From Nanobdellota archaeon (lineage in GTDB: Archaea > Nanobdellota > Nanobdellia > CSSed11-243R1), in contig JAGGWW010000030.1 of the NCBI GenBank assembly GCA_021163365.1, forward strand, positions 1 to 41,343: a DNA stretch of 41,343 bases, given 5' to 3'. Positions 17,367 to 27,504 of the stretch are shown here, piece by piece. Under the pieces are notes generated by a model. It made no database searches and was not told the DNA's origin. It worked only from the letters and a program-made list of their open reading frames with translations. Each line of letters begins with the position of its first letter. Position 1 is the first letter of the stretch. The translations under genes and the position numbers were made by a program.

Positions 17367-17989
17367 TGTTTACTCTTTTTTATTTCAATGATTATTCCTT
17401 TTTTTCCTGGGTTTATGACTGTTGTTTTTCCTATTTTATCGCTTAACCCAAATGTTTCATGTATGTGTCCACATATTGCAACATCTGGCTGAATTTTTTC
17501 AATCATCTTTCTAACTGCTTTTGAGCCAACATGTGTCCACAAAGCATCAATCTTTGTACCATATGGTGGAATATGCGTTATCATAATTTTGTGTTTTGCA
17601 TTTTTAATTGGCTTGTGCGCTCTTTCAAGGAGGTCTTCTATTTCTTTTTCAGTTAACTCAAATAGCCCTATGTTTGCACCACCAGCACCAAACAATCCTA
17701 TTTCATTGTATATTAACAAAGACCTTCCATGAAGATTGTAAACTCCTGGTGAATATTGCTTTGCAAGAAATTCTGCAGTTGCAAATGTTTCATGATTTCC
17801 AGGTATTATAACAACTTTTTTGTTTATTTTTTTAAAAGGACCTATTATTTCTGTTAAATCGTTTTCAAAAAGAGTTAAGTCTCCCGCTATTAAAACTAAG
17901 TCAACATTTTCTTTTTTAGCTTTAGCTACTAATTTGTCAATTACATCTTTGTCTCCATGAATATCTGCTGCAGCAAGGATTTTCATCAA
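17363..17989 (-). CDS. Metallophosphoesterase
   Basis: KILAAADIHGDKD, LVLIAGDLT, VIIPGNHETF, MITHIPPYGT, VAICGHIHETFG. Confidence 0.93.
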   Translation of the reverse strand: MMKILAAADIHGDKDVIDKLVAKAKKENVDLVLIAGDLTLFENDLTEIIGPFKKINKKVVIIPGNHETFATAEFLAKQYSPGVYNLHGRSLLIYNEIGLFGAGGANIGLFELTEKEIEDLLERAHKPIKNAKHKIMITHIPPYGTKIDALWTHVGSKAVRKMIEKIQPDVAICGHIHETFGLSDKIGKTTVINPGKKGIIIEIKKSKH

Positions 17990-18097
17990 ATTAAAATATA
18001 ATTGTTGATTTTTAAACTTTTTTGCACATCAACTTCTAAATGTTTAAAATGTATACAGAAATGTTTAAAAATATTGATTGAATGATAATTTTTGAAC

Positions 18098-18670
18098 ATG
18101 AATGTATACTTTTATAAACAAAAGCTTCTAAGAGAACTCATTGGCAAAAAGAAATATAAAGTAATAAAAATGTTTTTGGACAACCCTTCATCAAAGTTTT
18201 CTGAAAAGGAAATTGTCCAAAAAACAAAAGTTTCAAGACTAACTGTAAGAAGATGGCTCTCTCAGCTTGAAAAAAGCGGTTTCATTGTTTCACAAATCTT
18301 AGGAAGAGTTAGATACTACTCTTTAAACATTGATTCTTATGAAGTTAGACAGTTTAAAGTTTATTATAATTCAACTTCAGACATTATAATGGATTTAATA
18401 AACAAGCTTAGAAACACAAGGACAACAAAAATGATTTTATTTGGCTCCTTTGCTCGTGGAGACGATAGGACTGATTCTGATATAGATGTATTAATCGTTA
18501 CCTCAGAGCCAAAAGAGAAAATATGGAAAATTGGAGAACAATTATCAAAGAAATATAATAAAAAGTTAAGCCTTATAGTTAAATCACCAGAGGAGTACGT
18601 GCTGCTGGCGAAAAAAGATAACACTCTTTATAGAAAAGCAATTTCTGAAGGGATTGCTTATGAATTTTGA
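18098..18670 (+). CDS. Winged-HTH plus MNT nucleotidyltransferase (antitoxin-like)
   Basis: N-terminal wHTH (KFSEKEIVQKTKVSRLTVRRWLSQLEKSGFI) and GSFARGDDRTDSDIDV, matching GSX10DXD; followed by an overlapping HEPN gene. Confidence 0.85.
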   Translation: MNVYFYKQKLLRELIGKKKYKVIKMFLDNPSSKFSEKEIVQKTKVSRLTVRRWLSQLEKSGFIVSQILGRVRYYSLNIDSYEVRQFKVYYNSTSDIIMDLINKLRNTRTTKMILFGSFARGDDRTDSDIDVLIVTSEPKEKIWKIGEQLSKKYNKKLSLIVKSPEEYVLLAKKDNTLYRKAISEGIAYEF

Positions 18671-19094
18671 TGAATGTATTAAAAAAGGAAACATAGTTAA
18701 GATTAAACCAGACAAAGAACTTGCAATTTTAGAATTAAAGGAAGCTAAGTATGATTTAAATAGCGCGAAAGAAGATTTTGAAAAGGAAGATTGGAAATGG
18801 GCAACTGATAAAGCATATTATTCTATGTTTCATGCAGCACGTGCTTTACTTATTTGTAAAGGTTATAAAGAGATTAAGAGCCATGTATGTGTTATAGAAG
18901 GCATTAGAGAACTTTTTGTTAAAACAGGAGAGCTGGACATAAAGTTTTTAGATTATATTGAACAGGGTAAGAAAAGAAGAGAAGATGCAATTTACGAATC
19001 AAATTATTCTCAGCATATTGCTGAAACATACATAGAGGTTGCAGAAGATTTCATAAAAGAAGTTAAAAGACTAATCAATCGTGCGTGTACCTAA
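18660..19094 (+). CDS. HEPN domain protein (toxin-like partner)
   Basis: AKYDLNSAKEDFEKEDWKWATDKAYYSMFHAARALLICKGYKEIKSH...KRREDAIYE; overlaps the MNT gene. Confidence 0.85.
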   Translation: MNFDECIKKGNIVKIKPDKELAILELKEAKYDLNSAKEDFEKEDWKWATDKAYYSMFHAARALLICKGYKEIKSHVCVIEGIRELFVKTGELDIKFLDYIEQGKKRREDAIYESNYSQHIAETYIEVAEDFIKEVKRLINRACT

Positions 19095-20745
19095 ACTTTA
19101 AAACTTTATTTTTTTTGTCAAGGCGTGCGTACCCAAATCTTATAAATTGAACTATGTCATCCTCTTTTAAATCTTCAAGTGCTTTTTCTCCAAAACCTTT
19201 TTCAATAGAAGCATCAGCCATTAAAACTTCAACTGGAATATTTTCTTTTTCAAAAACCCAGTGAATTACTTTAACACCTTGTTTATACTCTTTGCTTTCA
19301 AATTCAGCAACAATTTCATCACCAATTACATCAATCTTTATGTTCATTAAATCCATTAATCTAAAGACATCACTTTGTTTTGCATTTATGAAATCATGTT
19401 TGTCAACATAAAATGTTTCTTCTGTATTTACCTCGTAAGATATTTTTCCATGCTCTGGGTGGTCTGGGTGTTTGTTCCTTTGTGATTTAAAGTCTTTTGG
19501 AATTCCGCGGACTCTTAGCTTTATAGCATCTTTTACAAAGAAATATCTATCAGCAATCGGCTCTATTACTTTTCTATTCTCGCTTTCAAGAATTTCCCAT
19601 GGTATGACTGATTCTGTTTTTGAGATGCCTGTTTTTAATAAGAAGTTTCTTATTGCTTCTGGTCTAAATCCCCTTTTTCTTAATGCTATCAAGGTTACTA
19701 ATCTTGGGTCATCCCAACCCAAATACTCTCCTTTTTCAACCTTTTCTCTTATTATTCTTCCAGAAGCAACAACACCTTCAAGATTAAATCTTGCAATTTC
19801 AATAACAAATGGGCTTTTAATTCCAAACAAGTTTTGAATATATCTCTGGAGCTCTGTTCTCAATTCAAATTCCTTTGAACGGATTCTATGTGTTATCTTT
19901 TCTATTCCATCCATTATTGCAGTTGCAAAATCATAATTTGGCCAAACTCTATAGTTTGGTTTTCTAATGTGTTGTTTTTCAACAATCCTCATTATTGTTG
20001 GGTCGCGCATTACAGCATTTTTATGACTCATGTCTATTTTTAATCTTAACGAGGCTTCGCCTTCTTTAAACTCAGAAAACATTTTTTTCCAAAGCTCCAT
20101 GTTTTCCTTTGGTGTTTGATTTCTATGTTCGCACTCTTTCTTTTCTGCCCTTAACTTTCTAACTTTCTCAACAGGACACGTGCAAACATACGCTTTTCCC
20201 TCATTAATTAATTTTTCACTGTACTCATAGAATTTTTCTATGTAATCAGATACATAATCGACCTTTTCCCAACTAATTCCAAGCCACTTTAAATCTTCTA
20301 TTGCATTTTCATAGTATTCTTCTTTTGTTTTTTCTGGATTTGTGTCTTCAAATCGCAGATAAAACTTTCCATTGTATCTTTTAGCGTAATAATAATTTAA
20401 AAAAGCAGATTTTGCATGTCCAATATGTAAATATTTACTTGGCTCTGGCGGCCACATCATAACAACTTTTCCTTTTTTCGCATTTGGTAGCTCTGGTAGT
20501 TCTTTTTCTTCCTTTTTCTTTTCTAAAAGTTCTGGCGCTAGTTCCTTTAATTTTTTAATTTGTTCATCAAGAGGCATATTATTAACTTCTTTTACAACTT
20601 CTGCAACCTCTTTACTTAACTCTCTTATTCTTTCTTTAAGCTCCTTTTTCTCTCCAAGAACTTTTGATATAACTGCACCTATTTGCGCTTTCCCATCATG
20701 GTCAATTGCATTTTTTAATGCATATTTTAATATTACTTCTTTCAA
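19075..20745 (-). CDS. gltX: Glutamyl-tRNA synthetase
   Basis: PPEPSKYLHIGHAKSAFLNYYYAKRYNGKFYLRFEDTNPEKTKEEY; archaeal GluRS C-terminus. Confidence 0.97.
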   Translation of the reverse strand: MKEVILKYALKNAIDHDGKAQIGAVISKVLGEKKELKERIRELSKEVAEVVKEVNNMPLDEQIKKLKELAPELLEKKKEEKELPELPNAKKGKVVMMWPPEPSKYLHIGHAKSAFLNYYYAKRYNGKFYLRFEDTNPEKTKEEYYENAIEDLKWLGISWEKVDYVSDYIEKFYEYSEKLINEGKAYVCTCPVEKVRKLRAEKKECEHRNQTPKENMELWKKMFSEFKEGEASLRLKIDMSHKNAVMRDPTIMRIVEKQHIRKPNYRVWPNYDFATAIMDGIEKITHRIRSKEFELRTELQRYIQNLFGIKSPFVIEIARFNLEGVVASGRIIREKVEKGEYLGWDDPRLVTLIALRKRGFRPEAIRNFLLKTGISKTESVIPWEILESENRKVIEPIADRYFFVKDAIKLRVRGIPKDFKSQRNKHPDHPEHGKISYEVNTEETFYVDKHDFINAKQSDVFRLMDLMNIKIDVIGDEIVAEFESKEYKQGVKVIHWVFEKENIPVEVLMADASIEKGFGEKALEDLKEDDIVQFIRFGYARLDKKNKVLKFRYTHD

Positions 20746-22076
20746 TCTATCACCAATCTTTTTCCATCTTGAAGGATATGCACTGTTTTATTTAATTCGT
20801 ATCCAAGGGTTTGTGATATGTCAGCAGCAATTGCAAGCTTGTCCATACCACCATGTGTTGGAACATAATGCTTTGGCTTTAACAAATTTAAAAAGTCTTT
20901 TTGGTCCTCTCTTGCAGCATGCCCACTTACATGAACATCTCTAAATATCCTTACATTTTTTTCTAAAAGTCTTTTTTCAAGTATGTTTCTGTTTGCTTCA
21001 CTTATCGGTGTTGGTATAACTGTGCAGCTAAAGATTACAACATCATCTTGTTCAAATTTAAATGGAAACTCATCTTTAGCCATTCTTGAGAGAACAGAAT
21101 CGGGTTCTCCTTGATTTCCAGTAGCTATAACTAAGTACTTTCCTTTATCTTTTTGCACTTTTCTTAAGAATTTGTGCATTTGTTTCTTAAATCCAATAAC
21201 CTTTGCATTTGTAGAAAAGATATGTGCTCTTTTTGCAGCTGATATGTAATTTGAAATACTTCTTCCAACTAATACAGGCACTCTTCCCATTTGTCTTGCT
21301 ATGTTTATCAGTGAAGAAAGCCTTGCTATGTGCGATGAAAATGTTGTTACAACAATTCCATTGTCTCTGTTAATGTATCTTAATAAAACATCTTTTAACA
21401 TCTCACGTGCAATTGTTTCAGAAGGGGTGTGCCCAAAGTTTTCAATTCTTGTTGTGTCAGATATCTGTACAAGTATTCCTCTTTTAGATATCTCTTGCAA
21501 TCTTCTATAATCTGGCTTTTTCCCAAGTATTGGATGATTGTCAAGCTTGAAATCATTTGAGTAAACTATAGCGCCGTATGGTGTGTGAATTACAACAGCA
21601 ACTGTTTGCAAAGTAGAGTGCGTCATATTTACCATTTCAATTGTAATTTTATCAGAAATCTTGTATTTTGAAGATGGGTTTAATGGTATAAGTTTATTAG
21701 GTATTTTTTTACCTTCGAGAAGGTTTCTGATTACCTCTATTGTAAATGGTGTTGCAATAACAGGTGCCTTTTTATATCTTGGTGCTAAAAGCCTAACTGC
21801 TCCACAATGGTCAATGTGAGCATGTCCAATGACAATTGCTTTTACTTTATCACCCCATTCTTCGTGGAACAAACTATCATTTGGTATTGCATCCATTTCT
21901 AACATTTTTTCATAAGGGAGTTTTACAATCTCTTCTCCTTCTTTGCCTTCATATTCCACAATTTTGCTTACGTTATACCCCATATCAAGTATTATAACTT
22001 CGTCATCAACTTTTATTGCAGTCATATTTTTACTTCCAACTTCAGAATACCCTCCAACAGCCCAGATTTCAATCAT
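20742..22076 (-). CDS. Ribonuclease J-type beta-CASP metallo-beta-lactamase
   Basis: AIVIGHAHIDHCGAVRLLAPRY, IATGNQGEPDSVLSRMA, VSGHAAREDQKDFLNLLKPKHYVPTHG. Confidence 0.95.
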   Translation of the reverse strand: MIEIWAVGGYSEVGSKNMTAIKVDDEVIILDMGYNVSKIVEYEGKEGEEIVKLPYEKMLEMDAIPNDSLFHEEWGDKVKAIVIGHAHIDHCGAVRLLAPRYKKAPVIATPFTIEVIRNLLEGKKIPNKLIPLNPSSKYKISDKITIEMVNMTHSTLQTVAVVIHTPYGAIVYSNDFKLDNHPILGKKPDYRRLQEISKRGILVQISDTTRIENFGHTPSETIAREMLKDVLLRYINRDNGIVVTTFSSHIARLSSLINIARQMGRVPVLVGRSISNYISAAKRAHIFSTNAKVIGFKKQMHKFLRKVQKDKGKYLVIATGNQGEPDSVLSRMAKDEFPFKFEQDDVVIFSCTVIPTPISEANRNILEKRLLEKNVRIFRDVHVSGHAAREDQKDFLNLLKPKHYVPTHGGMDKLAIAADISQTLGYELNKTVHILQDGKRLVID

Positions 22077-23404
22077 TTGCTCACCTTCTTTATTTCTTCA
22101 TTAACAATGGATTTGTACTTTTCTACTAATTCATTCAATCTTTTTTCATCTTTTGCTTCAGCACATATGTTAATCTCAGGATTTGTTTGACTTTCTCTTA
22201 TTAGAACCCATTCCTCATCATTTAGATGAATCTTTATTCCATCAACACAATCTTCACCATCAAATCTTTCTTTAACCCTATCAACAACCTCTTTTTTTAT
22301 CTCGTGTGTTTTCGCATTCACGTAAATTTTGCTTGTTGGGTTAATCTTTATCTCTTTTATCATCTGACTTAAGCTTTTTTGGGACTTTGATAATATTTCA
22401 GCTAATTTTAATGTTGCAAGAAACCCATCTGAAAACGGATAAAAAGAGTTAAAGTAAAAATGTGATGATTGCTCATATGCAAAAAGCGCATTTTCCTTAA
22501 CTAAATTTTCTTCTATAAACCCATGTCCAATCCTACTCCATATTAAGATGCCACCATTTTCTTCAACAATTTTTTTAATTGAGCTTGGACAATCAATTGT
22601 TGCAACAATTTTACCACTTCTTGAACTTAAAGCGTCTTTTATAAAAAGAGCACCAATTTTAGATGGATTTATATAATTTCCTTTTTCATCAACAAACACG
22701 CTTCTATCAGCATCACCATCAAACGCAACACCAAACTCTGCTTTTTTATCAACAACAACCTCAGTGAGTTGCTTTATGTTGTCGCTCTTCGGCTCTGGTC
22801 TTTTTCCTCCAAAATCTCCCTTTATATCGTTATTTAAAGGTATGCAATCTAAACCAAACTTTTGAAATAAGTATGGTGTGACTATGGATGCAGATGCATT
22901 AAAGCACTCTGCAACAAATTTGACTTTTGAGTCTATGTTTATTCTTTTCATTAAGTATTCTTTGTAATCCTCAATTGCAAAATCAATTTCTGAGAAGTCT
23001 CCAGCACCAGTGCTAAATTTGTTTTCTTCAATTATTTTTCTTATCTCAATAAGTTCATCTGTAAATGATGTTCCATTTGCTCTAAAAAATTTAAACCCAT
23101 TGTATTCTGGCGGATTATGACTTGCAGTTATTATAACACCAGGAAGTTTATGAAAAAAACCATTGAAATACGCAATTGGGTTTGGAACCATGCCAAGAGA
23201 AATTACGTCTTTCCCAGTTGATAAAACACCATTTGTAAAGTATTCAAAAAGTTTTGGAGAGGTGCTTCTTGTATCGTATCCAACAACTACTTCATTTTCG
23301 CTTACAAGCGTGCCGAACGCCTTTCCAATTTTCTCTGCTATTTCAAATGTTAGCTCTTTTTCTACAATGCCTCTTATGTCATATGCCCTAAATATGCTTT
23401 TCAT
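22073..23404 (-). CDS. Phosphomannomutase/phosphoglucomutase
   Basis: MKSIFRAYDIRGIVEKELT, VIITASHNPPEYNGFKFF, VAFDGDADRSVFVDEKG. Confidence 0.95.
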   Translation of the reverse strand: MKSIFRAYDIRGIVEKELTFEIAEKIGKAFGTLVSENEVVVGYDTRSTSPKLFEYFTNGVLSTGKDVISLGMVPNPIAYFNGFFHKLPGVIITASHNPPEYNGFKFFRANGTSFTDELIEIRKIIEENKFSTGAGDFSEIDFAIEDYKEYLMKRINIDSKVKFVAECFNASASIVTPYLFQKFGLDCIPLNNDIKGDFGGKRPEPKSDNIKQLTEVVVDKKAEFGVAFDGDADRSVFVDEKGNYINPSKIGALFIKDALSSRSGKIVATIDCPSSIKKIVEENGGILIWSRIGHGFIEENLVKENALFAYEQSSHFYFNSFYPFSDGFLATLKLAEILSKSQKSLSQMIKEIKINPTSKIYVNAKTHEIKKEVVDRVKERFDGEDCVDGIKIHLNDEEWVLIRESQTNPEINICAEAKDEKRLNELVEKYKSIVNEEIKKVSK

Positions 23405-23420
23405 GTTAAAATTCAAGAAT

Positions 23421-24215
23421 CTATTTCTTATAAACATTATTTAAATATTCAGATATAGTTTTAAATCCATTTTCTTTTGCTAATTTTTTTATAATCTTTT
23501 GAACACCAGAACCATATTGTGCTGCTTTCTTTTTTCTTAAATAAACAATTTCAGGAACACCAATATCCTTAGCTATTTCTCTAAGAATTATTTTTTTCTC
23601 ATCTTTTGATATCTTAAGACTTGGATGTATCTTTAGTGCTAAATCAACAACCTCTTTGTCAAGAAAAGGCGCTTTTACTTTTAATCCGAAGTATTCACAT
23701 AACCTTGTGTCCCTTTCAACATCTTTTTTTATATTTTTTAATCTTATTTGACATTCCTTGTGCACTGCTTCCCAACCTTTTTCTAATGCTTTTTCATGGC
23801 TTGCATACCCAGCAAAGATTTCATCTCCACCTGTGCCTGTAAAAATTGTTTTATATCCTAACATAGATGCGTACTTTGCAGCATTGAAAACAACACATCC
23901 AACAGAAATAGTTACAATGTCGTTTTGTTTTGTTATCTCAATAACTCGTGGAATTGTTTCTTCAACAATTTCTTTTGTTAAGTACACAGAAACATGTTTT
24001 TTAAACAACAGTTTTGAAACCTTTTGCGCTATTAACATGTCCTCACTATTTTTAAAACCAACAGTTATTGGTAAAACATGTGAACCAAGATCTACAAGTA
24101 TCTTTCCTATGATTGTTGAGTCTAATCCTCCAGAGAAAAGCAAGGCTGTTTCTTTTTCAAGTTCTTTTTTAACAGCGTTTTTAATTTTCGCATAAAGTTC
24201 TTTTTTAATCTCCAT
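23421..24215 (-). CDS. Asparagine synthetase C-terminal-like PP-loop protein (no glutaminase domain)
   Basis: ETALLFSGGLDSTIIGKILVDLG; TIFTGTGGDEIFAGYASHEKA; KAPFLDKEVVDLALKI. Confidence 0.88.
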   Translation of the reverse strand: MEIKKELYAKIKNAVKKELEKETALLFSGGLDSTIIGKILVDLGSHVLPITVGFKNSEDMLIAQKVSKLLFKKHVSVYLTKEIVEETIPRVIEITKQNDIVTISVGCVVFNAAKYASMLGYKTIFTGTGGDEIFAGYASHEKALEKGWEAVHKECQIRLKNIKKDVERDTRLCEYFGLKVKAPFLDKEVVDLALKIHPSLKISKDEKKIILREIAKDIGVPEIVYLRKKKAAQYGSGVQKIIKKLAKENGFKTISEYLNNVYKK

Positions 24216-24255
24216 GCTTTTTATTTGCATATGTTTTTTAATATCAAATTGTTTT

Positions 24256-24495
24256 ATGAATTTAATGGAAACTCCAATTAATCGGCTGTTAAGAGCGATG
24301 CACGACCCAAACTATAAGAAACTTAAAGATTTTGTAGTTGTTGTCTTGCATAGAGGTGCGCCAAATGACAGAAGAGAAATAGATGGCTCTTTAATTATTT
24401 CTGTGAAAAAGGATGGGTTTTGGTATAGGAATTTTCAAGGAGAAGAAGTTTTTATTCCAGCACATAGGATAATTGAGTTAAAATTAAAGAAGTAG
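24256..24495 (+). CDS. DUF504/UPF0248 family protein
   Basis: METPINRLLRAMHDPNYKKLKDFVVVVLHRG...VFIPAHRIIELK. Confidence 0.75.
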   Translation: MNLMETPINRLLRAMHDPNYKKLKDFVVVVLHRGAPNDRREIDGSLIISVKKDGFWYRNFQGEEVFIPAHRIIELKLKK

Positions 24496-24813
24496 CTTTG
24501 CTTTTTCACCTACTTTTATATTTTGTTTTAAATTCGTTGTTTCAAACACATACTTTGCTGGTTTTTTGGGCATATAAAATCTAAATGGTTTTGTTTTTCT
24601 AACATCAACTACTTTTAAACTTTTATCAAGCCATGCAACTAAAAGTGGTTTACAAAAGAAAGTGTGTATTGATGAACCTATTCTTGATTCATGTTTAAGC
24701 TTTAAAAGAACGTTTCCCTTTTTAAACATTAATCCACTTAAGAGCTCTCTTTGTTTTTCTAAAATGTTTATGTTAATTTTCTTTTTCCCAAAAGAGATTT
24801 TTGCTGCTCTCAT
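24484..24813 (-). CDS. DUF192 family protein
   Basis: RELLSGLMFKKGNVLLKL...SIHTFFCKPLLVAWLDKSLKVVDVRKTKPFRFYMPKKPAKYVFET. Confidence 0.75.
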   Translation of the reverse strand: MRAAKISFGKKKININILEKQRELLSGLMFKKGNVLLKLKHESRIGSSIHTFFCKPLLVAWLDKSLKVVDVRKTKPFRFYMPKKPAKYVFETTNLKQNIKVGEKAKLLL

Positions 24814-25413
24814 TTAGAAATCCTTTAAAGGTATATCTAAGTCTGCTGTTGGTTGAATTACTCCCCTTTTTCTTAAGTATTCTCTTGCAAGTATGTAATA
24901 AATTAATCCAAGAGATTTTCCGCTTTTGTTGTTTCCTGGTATAACCAAGTCTATGTTTACTGTTGTGTTATTAGTATCGCAAATACCTATTATGGGTACT
25001 CCAGATTTTACAGCATCCCTCACTGCTTGCTTATCTAACCACGGGTCTGAAACAATTAGGATTTCTGGCTCAAAGTATTCTGGAAAAGAGGGATTTGTCA
25101 TTGTACCTGGCAAATATCTTCCTGGAATTGCTTTTGCACCAGTTGCCTTTGCAAATGCTTTTACAGCTTTTCTTCCATTTTCTCTTCTACAGACAACAAG
25201 AATTTTTTCAGGCTCGTAATTTGCTAAAAGCTTTGCAGCAGCTCTTATTTTTTTATCAATTTTTGATATATCGAGAACAGAAAGTCCATCAGGTCTTATT
25301 TTATAGATGTATTTCTTCATGAATCCAGTTCTATATTTTGTACCAATATGTACACCAGCTTGCAGATACATTTCAACAGGCACAAGCAATTGTTCATCTG
25401 CCAATTTACTCAC
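24814..25413 (-). CDS. rps2: 30S ribosomal protein S2
   Basis: YLQAGVHIGTKYRTGFMKKYIYKIRPDGLSVLDISKIDKKIRAA; GRYLPGTMTNP. Confidence 0.97.
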   Translation of the reverse strand: MSKLADEQLLVPVEMYLQAGVHIGTKYRTGFMKKYIYKIRPDGLSVLDISKIDKKIRAAAKLLANYEPEKILVVCRRENGRKAVKAFAKATGAKAIPGRYLPGTMTNPSFPEYFEPEILIVSDPWLDKQAVRDAVKSGVPIIGICDTNNTTVNIDLVIPGNNKSGKSLGLIYYILAREYLRKRGVIQPTADLDIPLKDF

Positions 25414-26530
25414 CTTTTATTTCAATTAATCTATTGATTTTTGAAACTCTCTCTCCGCCAACAATACCAATTTTCATAATTGGTATTTCAAGCCCAACTG
25501 CGATATCAGACAATATGTTTTCGTTTGTTTCTCCTGACCTATGGGATATTATTGGGACATATTTATATCTTTTGGCAAGCTTAACAAACTCTATTGTTTC
25601 TTTTAACGAACCAATTTGGTTTGGTTTAACTATGCATGCGTTACATGCTCCAAGTTCAACACCTTTTTTAAGTCTTTCGGGATTTGTTACAAACAAGTCA
25701 TCGCCAACAATTAGTGCCTTTTTCTTTAGTTTGTCTGTTAATTCTGCAAAACCTTCAAAGTCATCTTCGTGTAGTGGATCTTCAAGATAGTAGAGATTGT
25801 ATTTTCTTTTCAGCTCAAGAATGTGTTTTATTTGTGCTTGCTTACTTAATTTTTTGTTTTTATAAACATATTTTTTATTTTTATAAAAATTTGATGCAGC
25901 AAAATCACATCCTATTTTTCCAGATGCATTCTTTTTTAAAATTTTAAATGCTTGCTCATCAGATATCTTTAGTGCCCACCCACCTTCTAAATCTCTTCCA
26001 ATGGGTTTTTCGTCTTTTGCAATCTTTTTGTAAACATCTATGTTTTCTCTTATGTTTTTGTCTAAATCTTTGCTTTTTGGTAGATGCAAGAACTCTTGAA
26101 ATGTTGGGCCCTTGTTGAACTCGTGAGCACCGCCACCAATCATTTTGCTTAGAAGCTTTGGCATTGCTTTCTTTTTTGGATTAAAAAGTTTCCAAACTTT
26201 TGTTCCCTTATCGTAAGTAAGTGCTTTTAGTAGAGAGAATGTTATTGGTAAGCATATTCCGCTTCCATACTTTTTAGTTTCATATTCAAATGAGAGAACA
26301 TCGCTTAAATCATTAAAAGATTCGTGACGTATTTTGTTTTTTATCACTTTTATTTTTTTAATCGCAGAATTTATTCCACCAACAAATTCTGGGAATTCGT
26401 ATTTTCCTTTTGATGTTCCTTTTGGTGCTGTTGCTTTAAATGTCCCATACTTTGTTTTTATCTCTATTTGTATTACAAAATCTCCTTTTGAATTCAAAAC
26501 TTTTGTTGCTTTTAAATCTAAGACTTTCAT
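25406..26530 (-). CDS. eno: Enolase (short, divergent)
   Basis: 374 aa; [80 protein letters not shown]. Confidence 0.93.
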   Translation of the reverse strand: MKVLDLKATKVLNSKGDFVIQIEIKTKYGTFKATAPKGTSKGKYEFPEFVGGINSAIKKIKVIKNKIRHESFNDLSDVLSFEYETKKYGSGICLPITFSLLKALTYDKGTKVWKLFNPKKKAMPKLLSKMIGGGAHEFNKGPTFQEFLHLPKSKDLDKNIRENIDVYKKIAKDEKPIGRDLEGGWALKISDEQAFKILKKNASGKIGCDFAASNFYKNKKYVYKNKKLSKQAQIKHILELKRKYNLYYLEDPLHEDDFEGFAELTDKLKKKALIVGDDLFVTNPERLKKGVELGACNACIVKPNQIGSLKETIEFVKLAKRYKYVPIISHRSGETNENILSDIAVGLEIPIMKIGIVGGERVSKINRLIEIKGE

Positions 26531-26706
26531 CTTTTTTCTGGCTTATTTCTTTTTATTGTTATTGGAATTAAATCCCTTTCAAATTCCTTTTTTGCCAATT
26601 CAATTGGATTCATTGTATCTGGTTCTACGAGAAGAGGAGCACCCATTGAGATTTGCAAAGCTCTTGCACCAATTATGCGAGCTTTTTCATATCTTGTGTA
26701 TTTCAT
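26527..26706 (-). CDS. rpoK: DNA-directed RNA polymerase subunit K (Rpb6/omega)
   Basis: 59-aa ORF missing from the track: [63 protein letters not shown] overlap with eno. Confidence 0.95.
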   Translation of the reverse strand: MKYTRYEKARIIGARALQISMGAPLLVEPDTMNPIELAKKEFERDLIPITIKRNKPEKR

Positions 26707-26712
26707 CTTTTA

Positions 26713-27504
26713 TCACCCTTTTAAATAATTTCTAAGTTCTTTAGTTTTTTCCTTTGCTATTTCAATGCACTTTTCTATTTCATCTTGTTCTAGCCCGTCC
26801 ATTCCCCCCTTTTGCATAGCATTTATTGTGCCATTTTCATCCATTGTTATTGTTAACCTTGCATTGCAAATTGTTTCCTCATCAGCATTTGCATCAACAA
26901 ATAGCTTGTCTCCTATTTTATAAATTGTGCATGCAGTAGGCTTTTTAACAATTGGTAATGGCTCATTTGTTTTTTCCTTGTAATTCACTTTTCCATCCTC
27001 TTCAAGTTTTGGAAACTTTGCATCAAGAAGTGCTGCAATTGCTGCTAATGCTGAAGCATCTATTAGATTACCATCGTGATTTTGTATGTATATATCAATA
27101 AAGACTAACCAAACTTTTTCTCCTTTTTTTATACATAATTTCTTTGTGTCTATTGCTCCGCTTTCTCTTATTCCTCTGTCAACAATTCTTGCCAACTCTA
27201 TTGATTCTTCCCCTGGTGCACCTGGTTCGAACTCTGGAGATGCTAAAGCAGCGAACTCAGCATTAACTATCATTGTTCCCTCATCTGGCTTGTCTGGATA
27301 AGGCTCACCAACTTCAAGTTTTACACCGCATGCAACTCTTGTTTTTCCAATTGTTACTAACGCGCTTCCTTCAGCGTTTTTGGATACCCCATATTCTATT
27401 TTAATCGGCTTTCTAAAATCTTTTAATCCTCTTCCATCAATTCTCTTGTTTTTTTCGCTTAATTCTATAACATATCTTTTAAAATTTTCACCATCTATTA
27501 TCAT
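26713..27504 (-). CDS. rrp42: Exosome complex subunit Rrp42
   Basis: RIDGRGLKDFRKPIKIEYGVSKNAEGSALVTIGKTRV RNase PH-like fold; operon context. Confidence 0.95.
   Translation of the reverse strand: MIIDGENFKRYVIELSEKNKRIDGRGLKDFRKPIKIEYGVSKNAEGSALVTIGKTRVACGVKLEVGEPYPDKPDEGTMIVNAEFAALASPEFEPGAPGEESIELARIVDRGIRESGAIDTKKLCIKKGEKVWLVFIDIYIQNHDGNLIDASALAAIAALLDAKFPKLEEDGKVNYKEKTNEPLPIVKKPTACTIYKIGDKLFVDANADEETICNARLTITMDENGTINAMQKGGMDGLEQDEIEKCIEIAKEKTKELRNYLKG

Noticed and set aside
23421-24215. Asparagine-synthetase-like protein lacking the glutaminase domain as truncated pseudogene
   Set aside because: Reading frame and PP-loop are intact with tight operon spacing; C-terminal-domain-only proteins of this kind are known, so not evidence of decay.
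25684-25947. Plus-strand ORFs antisense to eno, rps2, infB, Rrp41 and other genes (many in the ORF track)
   Set aside because: Low-complexity F/L/S/I-rich translations opposite well-recognised conserved genes; typical antisense shadow ORFs in AT-rich DNA.
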